Origin: Streptomyces sp. NBC_00376
GTDB lineage: Bacteria; Actinomycetota; Actinomycetes; Streptomycetales; Streptomycetaceae
Length of the DNA: 64,000 nt
Reading direction: 5' to 3'
Assembly: GCF_036077095.1 (NCBI RefSeq)
Contig: NZ_CP107960.1
Coordinates: forward strand, 1,860,001-1,924,000
The stretch's first letter is position 1; each line of letters begins with the position of its first letter. The translations under genes and the position numbers were made by a program. The notes beneath the pieces are model-generated. The model was given only the letters and a program-made list of their open reading frames with translations, ran no database searches and was not told where the DNA came from. Shown piece by piece: positions 17,115 through 25,184 of this stretch.

Positions 17115-17799
17115 CGGACGGTGCGGACAGGGCCGCGTCGGCGGTCAGCGCGGCCATGTCCACGACCCGGTCGGCCGCGTCCGCGACGGCCGGGTCGTGC
17201 GTGGCGACGACCGTGACGCAGTCGTCCTGGCGGGTGCGTTCGGCGAGAAGCCCGGCCAGTTCACCGGCCTGCGAGCGGTCGACGGCCGCCGTCGGTTCGT
17301 CGATCAACAGCAGCTTCGGGGAGAGGAAGAGCGCACGGGCCAGCGCGACGCGCTGGCGTTCGCCGCCGGAGAGCTGTTCGGGGCGGTGGCGCAGGCGGTG
17401 GCCGAGACCCACCCGGGTCAGGGCCTCCTCGGCGCGGGACCGGTGCGCGCGGGGGCGTTCGCCGCCGATGTACACGGCGGCGAGCAGCTGGTCGACGGCG
17501 GCCAGGCCGGAGAGCAGGTTGCCGCTCTGGAACATGTAGCCGATCCGTTCCCGGCGGGCCCTGGCGCGCTGGGCGTCGGTGAGCCCGGCGAGATCCTCGC
17601 CGTCCAGCAGGACCTGCCCGGCGGTGGGCCGCAGCAGCGCTCCCGCGACGGCGAGCAGTGTCGACTTCCCGGAGCCCGACGGGCCGACGAGGGCCGTCAT
17701 GCGGCCGGGTTCGAAGGTGACGTCGAGTCCGTCGAGGACGGTGGTACGGGCGTCGGCGTGGCCGAACTCGACGGTGACGCCGGTCAGTTCGAGGCTCAT
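17107..17799 (-). CDS. ABC exporter ATPase (MacB/LolD type)
   Basis: This 230-residue ATPase pairs with the FtsX-type permease encoded just upstream. Motifs: Walker A GPSGSGKST, Q-loop MFQSGNLLSGL, signature LSGGERQR, Walker B LLLIDEPTAAVD, and ATHDPAV switch. The ATG at 17799 overlaps the permease stop by four bases (ATGA). Such pairs export lipoproteins, peptides or antibiotics; the substrate is not evident. The whole unit is probably repressed by the divergent TetR protein. Confidence 0.9.
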   Translation of the reverse strand: MSLELTGVTVEFGHADARTTVLDGLDVTFEPGRMTALVGPSGSGKSTLLAVAGALLRPTAGQVLLDGEDLAGLTDAQRARARRERIGYMFQSGNLLSGLAAVDQLLAAVYIGGERPRAHRSRAEEALTRVGLGHRLRHRPEQLSGGERQRVALARALFLSPKLLLIDEPTAAVDRSQAGELAGLLAERTRQDDCVTVVATHDPAVADAADRVVDMAALTADAALSAPSGR

Positions 17800-18920
17800 C
17801 GGTTGGCTCCCAGCATGGTCAGCGGGTCGGCTTTGGTGACCCGGCGCAGGGTCAGGACGGTGCCCGCGAGGCCGACGGCCACGACGGTGCACATGGTGCC
17901 CACGAGGGTGGTGACGGGCAGGCTGAACGGCACCTGTTCACCGACCAGCAGCCCGACCGCTCCGGCGAGCACGGCGCCCGCCGCGGTGCCGAGGACGACG
18001 ACCAGGGCGGCCTGGAGCACGGTGTGGGCGAGCAGCCTCCGGCGGGAGGCGCCCAGCGCGCGCAGCAGGGCGAGTTCGGGCTGCCGCTGCACGGTCCACA
18101 CGGCGAAGAAGGCGCCGACCACGAGCGGGGCGATCAGGTAGAGGAAGACCTGGATCGAGTTCATGGTGACGCGCTCGCCGGTGTATCCGGGGGCCGCCTC
18201 GTACGCCTTCTCCTTGGTGAGGGTGGTGGTGGAATGCCGCGCGTCGAGGGTGGCGGCCGAGGTCCCGGCCGGCGGGGTGCGCAGGGCCAGGGCGCTGAAC
18301 TGGCCGGGGATCGCGGCGGTCGAGGATGCCGGGGCGCCGGGGGTGCTGAAGCGGATGCGCTGCCAGGTCTTCAGCGGGACGTAGGCGACGGGCACATGGC
18401 CGTAGGCGGAGCGCTCGGTCAGCCCGACGACGCGCAGCTCGATGCCGAGCCGGTCGATGACCAGGGTGTCGCCGACGCGTACGCCCTCGTCGGCGAGTTC
18501 GGCGGACACCACGATGCTGTCCGCCTTCCCGTCCGTGAGGCCGTCGCCGTCGGTGACCGAGGGGTTGAGGAAGGAGCCGGGCTCGACGCCGAAGGCGGCG
18601 AGGTCGACCTCGCCGCCACGGTTGGTCGTGCCACGGGTGATGGAGACGCCCAGCGGGGTCGTGTCGGCGTCCGCGTCCGCGCGCCAGTCGGCGGCGGTCT
18701 TCTCGTCGAGGAGGCTGCGGGCGAACTGGTCCGACCGGGCGTCCGAGGAGAAGACCAGCTGTGCGGCCGGGAGGCGGCGCAGCGCGGAGATGGTGTCGTC
18801 ACCCAGGCCGGTGGTGAAGCCGGAGACGATGCCGACGAGTGCGGCGACGAGCACCACGACGGACCCCATGAGCAGGAAGCGCCCTCGGGCGGCGCGCAGC
18901 TCCAGCAGAGCGAGGAACAC
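17796..18920 (-). CDS. FtsX-like ABC transporter permease
   Basis: This 374-residue permease begins at GTG 18920, chosen for GAAGGGAAC upstream and for the family start MFLALLELRAARGRFLLMGS. It has one N-terminal membrane segment, a large extracytoplasmic MacB-like domain (about 45-245), then three membrane segments of the FtsX domain (QVFLYLIAPLVVGAFFAVW, then QAALVVVLGTAAGAVLAGAV and VVAVGLAGTVLTL) and the ending KADPLTMLGANR. It works with the ATPase at 17107-17799. Confidence 0.9.
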   Translation of the reverse strand: MFLALLELRAARGRFLLMGSVVVLVAALVGIVSGFTTGLGDDTISALRRLPAAQLVFSSDARSDQFARSLLDEKTAADWRADADADTTPLGVSITRGTTNRGGEVDLAAFGVEPGSFLNPSVTDGDGLTDGKADSIVVSAELADEGVRVGDTLVIDRLGIELRVVGLTERSAYGHVPVAYVPLKTWQRIRFSTPGAPASSTAAIPGQFSALALRTPPAGTSAATLDARHSTTTLTKEKAYEAAPGYTGERVTMNSIQVFLYLIAPLVVGAFFAVWTVQRQPELALLRALGASRRRLLAHTVLQAALVVVLGTAAGAVLAGAVGLLVGEQVPFSLPVTTLVGTMCTVVAVGLAGTVLTLRRVTKADPLTMLGANR

Positions 18921-18959
18921 GGCGGTTCCCTTCGATGGATCGATGTTAGGGACGGTGTG

Positions 18960-18993
18960 TCGCCAACATAGATGATGGCGACGCCGCGTCGCC
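18960..18993. promoter_or_regulatory. Candidate TetR operators between exporter and regulator
   Basis: An almost perfect palindrome (TCGCCAACAT against ATGATGGCGA, 18960-18981) is followed directly by GGCGAC-GCCGC-GTCGCC (18977-18993). Both contain GGCGA half-sites, and they lie about 40-73 bases from the starts of the divergent exporter and TetR genes. Confidence 0.55.
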
Positions 18994-19022
18994 AAGTGGG
19001 GTGGGATACGCGCCGGGGCTTC

Positions 19023-19034
19023 TAGACTGGGCCG
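19023..19034 (+). promoter_or_regulatory. Probable leaderless promoter of the TetR gene
   Basis: TAGACT (19023-19028) is a good streptomycete -10 hexamer. Transcription should start about seven bases later, at the GTG at 19035 itself, and there is no ribosome site before it. Confidence 0.5.
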
Positions 19035-19625
19035 GTGCCCAGGATCAATGCCGCCACCGTCGCGGAGCACCACGCCCAGCAGCGGCTGGCCCTGGTGCGG
19101 GCGGCGCGCGAACTACTGGAGGGCGGCGACGCCGAGGCCGTGACCTTCACCGCGGTCGCCAGGGCGACGGGCCTGGCCCGCAACAGCCTGTACAAGTACT
19201 TCCCCGGCCGCCCCGAACTGCTCGCCGCGGTCGTCGAGGACGCGATGCCCCGCTGGACGGACGCCATCCGGGCGGGCATGTCGGCGGCCGGTACACCCGA
19301 GGAGAAGATCGCCGCCTATGTGTCGTCCCAGCTGGAGCTGGTGCGCGGCGGGGAGCACCGGATCGCCCAGGCGCTGGCCGGCGTCCGGGACGCGGTAGTG
19401 GTGCGGGAGAGCGCGGTGCGGGCGCACCGGGAGCTGCTCACCCCGTTGATCGGCGCACTGACCGAGCTCGGCGAGGAGGACCCGCGGCGCACAGCGTTGC
19501 TGCTCCAGGGAATCGTCAACGCGGCGACGACGGCGATCGAGAACGGTGACGACCCCGAGGCGGTGACGGACCGGGCGGTGCGGATGGCCGTCACCGCGAT
19601 CACCGGGGCGACGCCGGGGCGGTGA
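19035..19625 (+). CDS. TetR-family transcriptional regulator
   Basis: This 196-residue regulator has an N-terminal helix-turn-helix (about 15-62: RLALVRAARELLEGGDAEAV, then FTAVARATGLARNSLYKYFP) and a helical ligand domain with no recognisable specificity. It is divergent from the FtsX-type exporter, with palindromes in the 114-base gap. The usual arrangement is self-repression plus repression of the pump until its substrate binds. The mRNA is probably leaderless. Confidence 0.88.
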   Translation: MPRINAATVAEHHAQQRLALVRAARELLEGGDAEAVTFTAVARATGLARNSLYKYFPGRPELLAAVVEDAMPRWTDAIRAGMSAAGTPEEKIAAYVSSQLELVRGGEHRIAQALAGVRDAVVVRESAVRAHRELLTPLIGALTELGEEDPRRTALLLQGIVNAATTAIENGDDPEAVTDRAVRMAVTAITGATPGR

Positions 19626-19665
19626 GGCCCCGCCATCGCGCCCGTGGCCGGGCAGGCGCGCCCGG

Positions 19666-20364
19666 CTAACGGACCGGCGACGGCTCCAGGCGGGTGCGGA
19701 TGCCGTCGAAGTGGGTGCGCATGGCGCGTGCCGCGCGTTCGCCGTCGGCCGCCGCGACCGCCGCGACGATCTCGCGGTGCTGGGCGCAGGTGGCGACCGG
19801 GTCCTGATGGCCGTCGTCGAGATCCTCGCGCACCCGGTCCATGGCCGCCCAGAACGCGTCGAGCACCTCGCTGAGCAGGTGGTTGTCGAGCGAGGCGTAG
19901 AGCGCCAGGTGGAAGGCCCGGTCGGTGGAGCGCGCCACCCGGCCGTGGTCGCGGGCCTCGTCCTCCATCTTCGCGACGAGACCGCGCAGCACATCGAGGT
20001 CCTCGCCGGGGATCCCGGCCGTGACGGCGCCGACCAGACCGGCCTCCAGCGCCTCCCGCACCTTCATCAGCTCGAAGAGGCCCGGCTCCCCCTGCCGGTG
20101 ACGGACGGCGGCCCGGAAGGCGAGCCCCTCGGCGAAGGGTGACAGGGAGAGCGAGCCGACGAAGGTGCCGAAGCCGCGGCGGATCTCCACGACATTGACG
20201 GCCTGGAGCGCCTTGAGGGCCTCGCGCACCGACACCCGGCCGGCCCCGAAGAGCTCCATCAGCTCGCTCTCGGTGGGCAGCGCGTCGCCGGGGGCGAGCC
20301 TGCGTTCCAGGATCAGTTCCTTGAGCCGGCGCTCTATGTCCTGAGCCATGGTGGGGCGCGCCAC
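19666..20364 (-). CDS. GntR/FadR-family transcriptional regulator, second copy
   Basis: This 232-residue regulator has a winged helix (about 5-75; RLAPGDALPTESELMELFGA, RVSVREALKALQAVNVVEIR, wing GFGTFVG) and an FCD ligand domain with metal ligands in STDRAFHLAL, CAQHREIV and MRTHFDGI. The GTG at 20364 has GGGAGG six bases upstream. It is divergent from nanA-nanK-nanE-nanT. Its spacer carries a near-identical copy of the operator found beside the first FadR-type regulator, so the two may cross-regulate. Confidence 0.88.
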   Translation of the reverse strand: MARPTMAQDIERRLKELILERRLAPGDALPTESELMELFGAGRVSVREALKALQAVNVVEIRRGFGTFVGSLSLSPFAEGLAFRAAVRHRQGEPGLFELMKVREALEAGLVGAVTAGIPGEDLDVLRGLVAKMEDEARDHGRVARSTDRAFHLALYASLDNHLLSEVLDAFWAAMDRVREDLDDGHQDPVATCAQHREIVAAVAAADGERAARAMRTHFDGIRTRLEPSPVR

Positions 20365-20435
20365 AACAACCTCCCGGGGTGCGATTGCCCCTTGACCGTT
20401 CGCAGGAGCATCTGTTTAAGGTGAGTCAGACATAG

Positions 20436-20448
20436 GACATCTTACGTC
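20436..20448 (+). promoter_or_regulatory. Candidate FadR-type operator, site 3
   Basis: GACATCTTACGTC differs from sites 1 and 2 at one base. It lies between the divergent second FadR-type regulator and nanA, 81 bases before the nanA start. Confidence 0.6.
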
Positions 20449-20528
20449 TCATGTATCGATCCGTGCAGCCGTTCCGGGCCATGGACCGGTGCACCGACCG
20501 AGCCCTCACCGAGCTGGAGCCCCTCACC

Positions 20529-21488
20529 ATGTCCCTGACCTCACCGCTGCACGGCGTCGTCCCGCCGGTCTGCACCCCGCTCGACCCCCAGGGGGAGGTC
20601 GACACCGCTTCCCTCGCCCGGCTCGTCGAGCACCTCATCGGCGGCGGTGTGCACGGACTGTTCGCGCTCGGCTCCACCAGCGAGGTCGCCTACCTCACCG
20701 ACGAGCAGCGCGCCACGGCGCTGGAGACCGTGGTCGAGGCGACCGACGGCAGGGTTCCGGTGCTGGCCGGCGTCATCGACACCACCACCGCCCGCGTCGT
20801 CGAGCACGCCCGCTCCGCCGCCGCACTGGGCGCGGACGCCCTGGTGGCGACCGCGCCGTTCTACACCCGCACCCACGGCAAGGAGATCGCCCAGCACTTC
20901 CGTCGGCTGCGGGCGTCGGTCGACCTGCCGCTGTTCGCATACGACATCCCGGTCGCCGTGCACAGCAAGCTCTCCCCCGCGCTGGTGCGCGAGCTCGCCG
21001 AGGACGGCACCCTGGCCGGCCTGAAGGACAGCAGCGGCGACGAGGGCGGACTGCGCCGCCTCATCGTCGAGCTCGGTGGCCGCAGCGGCCGCGCGGACGG
21101 TCCCGCGCCCCGCTTCAGCATCCTCACCGGCTCCGAACTCACCGTGGACGCGGCCCTGTTGGCCGGGGCCGACGGTGTGGTGCCGGGCATCGGCAACGTC
21201 GACCCCGCCGGTTACGTACGGCTCTACGACGCCGCGCGGGCCGGGAACTGGGAGCTGGCCGCGAAGGAGCAGGAGCGGCTCGTCGAGCTGTTCGCCATGG
21301 TCGACGCGGGCCCGGAGGCGGACATGGGCCGCAGCTCCTCGGCGCTCGGCTCCTTCAAGTCGGCGCTCCAGCTGCTCGGCGTCATCGCCTGCGGTGACAC
21401 GGCTTTCCCGCAGATCCAGCTCAGCGCCGAGTCCGTCGCCCTGGTCTCCCGGCGCCTGCGCGCCGCCGGTCTGCCGCCGGTCCGATGA
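20529..21488 (+). CDS. nanA: N-acetylneuraminate lyase (NanA), second copy
   Basis: This 319-residue class I aldolase cleaves N-acetylneuraminate to pyruvate and N-acetylmannosamine. Seen: AYDIP with the active-site Tyr (about 138) and the Schiff-base Lys in GLKDSSGD (about 166). The carboxylate-binding loop reads GSTSE (48-52), where the family usually has G-S-T-G-E; the paralogue at 4006-4941 keeps the second glycine. The ATG at 20529 follows CTGGAG and matches the paralogue start; an in-frame ATG 78 bases earlier adds a non-conserved tail. It overlaps nanK by four bases. The nanK-nanE-nanT neighbours make sialate the firm assignment. Confidence 0.87.
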   Translation: MSLTSPLHGVVPPVCTPLDPQGEVDTASLARLVEHLIGGGVHGLFALGSTSEVAYLTDEQRATALETVVEATDGRVPVLAGVIDTTTARVVEHARSAAALGADALVATAPFYTRTHGKEIAQHFRRLRASVDLPLFAYDIPVAVHSKLSPALVRELAEDGTLAGLKDSSGDEGGLRRLIVELGGRSGRADGPAPRFSILTGSELTVDAALLAGADGVVPGIGNVDPAGYVRLYDAARAGNWELAAKEQERLVELFAMVDAGPEADMGRSSSALGSFKSALQLLGVIACGDTAFPQIQLSAESVALVSRRLRAAGLPPVR

Positions 21489-22459
21489 GCGACGACCGCT
21501 CCCGACCGCCCGCCGCCGGAACCGGTGCCGCGGTGGTCGGACTCGACCTCGGCGGTACGAAGATCGCCGCCGCGCTGTTCGGCCCCGACAGCACCGTCCT
21601 GTCCCGGCACACCCGGCCCACCCCGGCCCGGGACGGCGCGGCGGCCGTGCTGGACGCGCTCGCCGGGGCGGCCGCGGCCGTCGATCCGGGGCGCCGGGCC
21701 ACGGCGCTCGGCATCGCGGCGGCCGGCGTCGTCGACCCCCGTACCGGCATGGTCACCAGCGCCACCGACTCCATCCGCGGCTGGGCCGGAACCGCCCTGG
21801 GCGCCGGTCTCGCCGACCGCACCGGATACCCGGTGGCCTGCGACAACGACGTACGCGCCACGGCGGGACCGGAGCTCGCGGCGCTGACCGCCCGGCACCC
21901 GGGGCGCGGATCGCTGCTGTTCCTGGCGGTCGGCACGGGGGTGGGCGGTGCGGTCGCCGTCGACGGGCGGATGCTGCACGGCGCCTTCGGGCTCGCCGGG
22001 CACCTCGGCCATCTGGCCAGCCCCGAGGCCGCCGGACTCCCCTGCACCTGCGGCGCCACCGGACATCTGGAGGTCATCGCCTCCGGGCCCGGCATCGCCG
22101 CCCACTACGAGCGGCTGACCGGCGCCCCCGTGGACCGGCTCGAAACCGTCGCCGCCCGCGCCGGGCAGGGCGACGCAGCGGCCGTCCGCGCCATCACCAC
22201 CGGCGCCGCCGCCACCGGCCAAGTGCTCGGCGGGCTCGCCAACGCGCTGGGGCCGGACCGGGTCGTCGTCGGCGGCGGCGTGCCACGGATCGGCCCGCTG
22301 TACGGGGACGCCCTGGCCGCCGCCTTCACCACGGAGCTGATGCCGCCGCTGCGCGGCCTCGTGCCCCGGGCGCCACGGTTCGGCGCCGACGCGGCGGTGC
22401 TCGGCGCCGCCGCCCTGACCACCACACTTCCCCTCCACCACCCGGGAGCCCTTCGATGA
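21485..22459 (+). CDS. nanK: ROK-family N-acetylmannosamine kinase
   Basis: This 324-residue sugar kinase phosphorylates N-acetylmannosamine at O6. The ATP motif GLDLGGTKIAAALFG (about 19-33), the catalytic Asp in ACDNDVRA (Asp about 122), AVGTGVGG and GHLGH (about 172-176) are present. The ROK zinc loop reads PCTCGATGHLE: two cysteines remain (187, 189) but the third ligand, normally Cys, is His (194). Start and stop both overlap neighbours by ATGA, giving tight coupling nanA-nanK-nanE. Specificity is inferred from those neighbours. Confidence 0.88.
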   Translation: MSDDRSRPPAAGTGAAVVGLDLGGTKIAAALFGPDSTVLSRHTRPTPARDGAAAVLDALAGAAAAVDPGRRATALGIAAAGVVDPRTGMVTSATDSIRGWAGTALGAGLADRTGYPVACDNDVRATAGPELAALTARHPGRGSLLFLAVGTGVGGAVAVDGRMLHGAFGLAGHLGHLASPEAAGLPCTCGATGHLEVIASGPGIAAHYERLTGAPVDRLETVAARAGQGDAAAVRAITTGAAATGQVLGGLANALGPDRVVVGGGVPRIGPLYGDALAAAFTTELMPPLRGLVPRAPRFGADAAVLGAAALTTTLPLHHPGALR

Positions 22460-23136
22460 CCGCTCAGGAACTGGCCGACTCCCTGCGGGGCAAGCTGATC
22501 GTGTCCTGCCAGGCACCCCCCGGCGACCCGATGCGGGAGACCGGCACCCTCGTCCGGCTCGCCCGGTCGGCCGTCGCCGGAGGCGGCGCCGCGATCCGTG
22601 CCAACGAGCCGGAGGTCGTCGCCGCGATCGCCGAGGCCGTGGACCTGCCGGTCATCGGCCTGTGGAAGGACGGCGACGTCGGCGTCTACATCACCCCGAC
22701 CGTCCGGCACGCCCTGGCGATCGTCGAGGCCGGTGCCGATGTCGTCGCCGCCGACGCCACCGGCCGGCCGCGCCCCGACGGCTCCACCTTCGCCGAGCTG
22801 GTCACGGCGGTGCACGAAGCGGGCGCCCTGGTGATGGCCGATGTCTCCACACTCGCCGAGGGCGTCGCGGCGGCCGGGCAGGGCGCGGACTTCGTCTCCA
22901 CCACCCTCTCCGGCTATGTGCCGGGCACGCCGAAGCAGACCGGCCCCGATCTCGGCCTGGTCGCCGAACTCGCCGCCGCGATCGATGTCCCGGTGGTCGC
23001 CGAGGGCCGGATCAACACCCCCGGCGAGGCCGCCGAAGCCCTGGCACGCGGCGCCCACAGCGTCGTCGTCGGTACCGCCATCACGGCACCCACCGCCCTG
23101 ACCGCCCGATTCGTCGCGGGCATCGCCCGGCCCTGA
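22456..23136 (+). CDS. nanE: N-acetylmannosamine-6-phosphate 2-epimerase
   Basis: This 226-residue TIM-barrel enzyme converts ManNAc-6-phosphate to GlcNAc-6-phosphate. It shows the NanE N-terminus (LRGKLIVSCQAPPGDPM), AIRANEP, the catalytic lysine in IGLWK (about 71), the ADV aspartate (about 129), the phosphate-binding and glutamate strand VAEGRINTP (Glu about 183) and ALARGAHSVVVGTAIT. NanE is specific to sialic acid or ManNAc catabolism, so it is the strongest single marker for the island. The next enzymes, NagA and NagB, are not in the window. Confidence 0.93.
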   Translation: MTAQELADSLRGKLIVSCQAPPGDPMRETGTLVRLARSAVAGGGAAIRANEPEVVAAIAEAVDLPVIGLWKDGDVGVYITPTVRHALAIVEAGADVVAADATGRPRPDGSTFAELVTAVHEAGALVMADVSTLAEGVAAAGQGADFVSTTLSGYVPGTPKQTGPDLGLVAELAAAIDVPVVAEGRINTPGEAAEALARGAHSVVVGTAITAPTALTARFVAGIARP

Positions 23137-23199
23137 CCTTCCCCCACCACGCGGGCCGGCCGCTCAACGACGAGCGCCGTCCCGCATCCTGGAGTCACC

Positions 23200-24669
23200 G
23201 TGCAGACCACATCACCCGCCAAGCTCCCCTGGTACCGAGAAGTGAGCGGTCCCCAGTGGAAGTCGTTCTTCGCCGCCTGGATCGGCTACGTCCTCGACGG
23301 CTTCGACTTCGTGCTGATCACCCTCGTGCTCACCGAGATCAGTGACGACTTCGGGCTGAGCACGGTGCAGGCCGCGAGCCTGATCTCCGGTGCGTTCATC
23401 ACCCGCTGGCTGGGCGGCGCGGTGCTCGGTGCCATCGGCGACCGGTACGGCCGCAAGCTCTCCATGGTCCTGAGCATCCTGCTGTACTCCCTCGGCACCT
23501 TCGCCTGCGGATTCGCCTGGAACTACCAGAGTCTGTTCGCCGCCCGGCTGGCCATCGGCATGGGCATGGCCGGTGAGTACAGCGCCAGCGCCACGTACGT
23601 CATGGAGAGCTGGCCCGCCAGGCTCCGCAGCCGGGCCAGTGGCTTCCTGATCTCCGGGTTCTCGGTCGGCTCGGTGCTCGCCGCACAGGTCTACAACTGG
23701 GTGGTGCCCTCGCTCGGCTGGCGGTGGATGTTCTACATCGGCCTGGTGCCGATCGTCATCGCGCTGTGGATGCGGCGGGCGCTGCCGGAGGCCGAGGAGT
23801 GGACGGAGAGCGTCGCGGACACGGGGGCCAGGCCCAATCCGTTCCGGCCTCTGTTCGCGACCCGGGGCCGGGCCGTCGTCAACACGGTCCTGGTGGTCGT
23901 CGCCACCGTCTCGCTCTTCCTGGTCTTCACTCCGGGCGGGGCCGGAATGATCCCGGTGCTCTCGGTGGTCGCCGGGCTGACGCTCGCCGCGTTCGCCGTG
24001 CAGATGGGCGGGAAGCGCGGCTGGGTGCTGTATCTGTCGATGATCGTGACGCTGTTCTTCGCGTTCCTGTACTCGTGGCCGATCCAGTCGCTGCTGCCCA
24101 CGTATCTGAAGACCGAGCTGGGCTACTCCACCGACCAGGTCACCGACGTCCTGTACTTCGCGGGGTTCGGGACCATGGTCGGCTGCTGGACCGCGGGCTT
24201 CCTCGGCGACAGGATCGGTGCGAAGAAGGCGTACGCGCTGACGCTGCTCGCCTCGCTGGCCTTCGTGTACCCGGTCTTCGCCGTGCACGACAATCTGCTG
24301 CTGCTCGGCATCCTGCTCTTCCTGCTCCAGGCGACCAGCTTCGGCATCTCCGGGCTGCTGCCCCGCTACATCGGCGGGCACTTCCCGACGGAGAGCAGGG
24401 GCGCGGCGCTCGGCTTCACGTACAACGTGGGGGCGCTGGGCGGTGCGGTGGCTCCGGTACTGGGCGCGCATCTGGCGTCCGGGATGGATCTGGGGCAGGC
24501 GCTGGCCGTGCTGACCTTCGCGGGCACGGTGATCGTGGTGCTGCTGGTCGGATTCGACGTACCGGCCCGGCTGAACCGGCTCACCGATCCGGATGCCGAA
24601 GGGGACCATCTCGCGGTGGCGCCGGCGGAGGAGCGGAGTACGGCCTCGCGCACGACGGCCGCCGGCTGA
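23200..24669 (+). CDS. nanT: MFS sialic acid/proton symporter (NanT type)
   Basis: This 489-residue membrane transporter opens WYREVSGPQWKSFFAAWIGY then VLDGFDFVLITLVLTEI, closely matching the E. coli NanT start as I remember it, and continues RYGRKLSMV, IGMGMAGEYSASATYVMESW and RASGFLISGFSVGSVLAAQV. About 12 to 14 hydrophobic segments are present with the extra central pair typical of NanT (IPVLSVVAGLTLAAFAVQMG). The GTG at 23200 has GGAG five bases upstream. It is the second sialate importer of the window; unlike the ABC system it uses the proton gradient. The 63-base gap from nanE contains no terminator. Confidence 0.9.
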   Translation: MQTTSPAKLPWYREVSGPQWKSFFAAWIGYVLDGFDFVLITLVLTEISDDFGLSTVQAASLISGAFITRWLGGAVLGAIGDRYGRKLSMVLSILLYSLGTFACGFAWNYQSLFAARLAIGMGMAGEYSASATYVMESWPARLRSRASGFLISGFSVGSVLAAQVYNWVVPSLGWRWMFYIGLVPIVIALWMRRALPEAEEWTESVADTGARPNPFRPLFATRGRAVVNTVLVVVATVSLFLVFTPGGAGMIPVLSVVAGLTLAAFAVQMGGKRGWVLYLSMIVTLFFAFLYSWPIQSLLPTYLKTELGYSTDQVTDVLYFAGFGTMVGCWTAGFLGDRIGAKKAYALTLLASLAFVYPVFAVHDNLLLLGILLFLLQATSFGISGLLPRYIGGHFPTESRGAALGFTYNVGALGGAVAPVLGAHLASGMDLGQALAVLTFAGTVIVVLLVGFDVPARLNRLTDPDAEGDHLAVAPAEERSTASRTTAAG

Positions 24670-24684
24670 CACGGCGGGAGCCGC

Positions 24685-24724
24685 GTGAGCGCGGGACGGT
24701 GGTGAGCCATCGCCCCGCGCTCAC
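24685..24724 (+). terminator. Terminator hairpin after nanT
   Basis: GTGAGCGCGGG (24685-24695) pairs exactly with CCCGCGCTCAC (24714-24724), starting 16 bases after the nanT stop. Confidence 0.65.
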
Positions 24725-24725
24725 A

Positions 24726-24932
24726 GCTGTCCCACGGGTAGAAGTGCGTCAGCGACTCGGCCGCGCAGGCGGGCTTCCCGGACCCTTCGAGCTCGAAGGT
24801 GAAGGCCCGGGTCATCTCCTCGCCACCGCGTGCGACCTCCTTCACCCCGGCGACGGCGGCAGGCAGCCGGACCCGGCTGCCGACCGGCACGGGCGCCGGG
24901 TAACGGACCCGGTTGGCTCCCGTGAACGTCAT
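24726..24932 (-). pseudogene. Remnant of a MaoC-type dehydratase
   Basis: The reverse strand reads NRVRYPAPVPVGSRVRLPA, then VAGVKEVARGGEEMTRAFTF and ELEGSGKPACAAES with LTHFYP. This matches the last third of MaoC-like enoyl-CoA hydratases (NRVRFPAPVPVGSRVR, VEVEGxxKPACVAE). The first two thirds are missing, and the normal stop after the terminal Tyr is lost, so the frame runs on into antisense of nanT. It sits beside thiolase and 3-hydroxyacyl-CoA dehydrogenase genes, consistent with decay of one member of a fatty acid or acyl-CoA pathway. Confidence 0.6.
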
Positions 24933-25136
24933 CGATCGAACGGATGGCAGGGGACGAGAAGGGGCGTCGCCCGGGACGCCCGTCGCCGCGTGGGGAATGC
25001 GTGGATATGTGGAGATACGCAGCGATACGTGGGGATGCGTGGGGACGCATCGGTGAACCAGGGAGAGACTGCGCCGTGGGGGTGGTGGCGGTTACGGTGC
25101 CGGCCGGGACCCGGAACGGTCCTGTACCGGATCACT

Positions 25137-25169
25137 GGTGCAGTGAGACGTCATGCGTCTCACTGCACC
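25137..25169. terminator. Perfect hairpin downstream of the thiolase gene
   Basis: GGTGCAGTGAGACG (25137-25150) and its exact complement (25156-25169) surround a five-base loop. It ends 15 bases beyond the thiolase stop. Between the MaoC remnant and this hairpin (24933-25136) I see no gene, only short GTGGGGATGCGT-like repeats near 25020-25050. Confidence 0.8.
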
Positions 25170-25184
25170 CTGGGCGGCCGGATC

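Noticed and set aside
15834..19625. Monooxygenase, pump and TetR as part of a secondary-metabolite cluster
   Set aside because: No scaffold-building enzyme (PKS, NRPS, terpene synthase or precursor peptide) is nearby; the grouping seems accidental.
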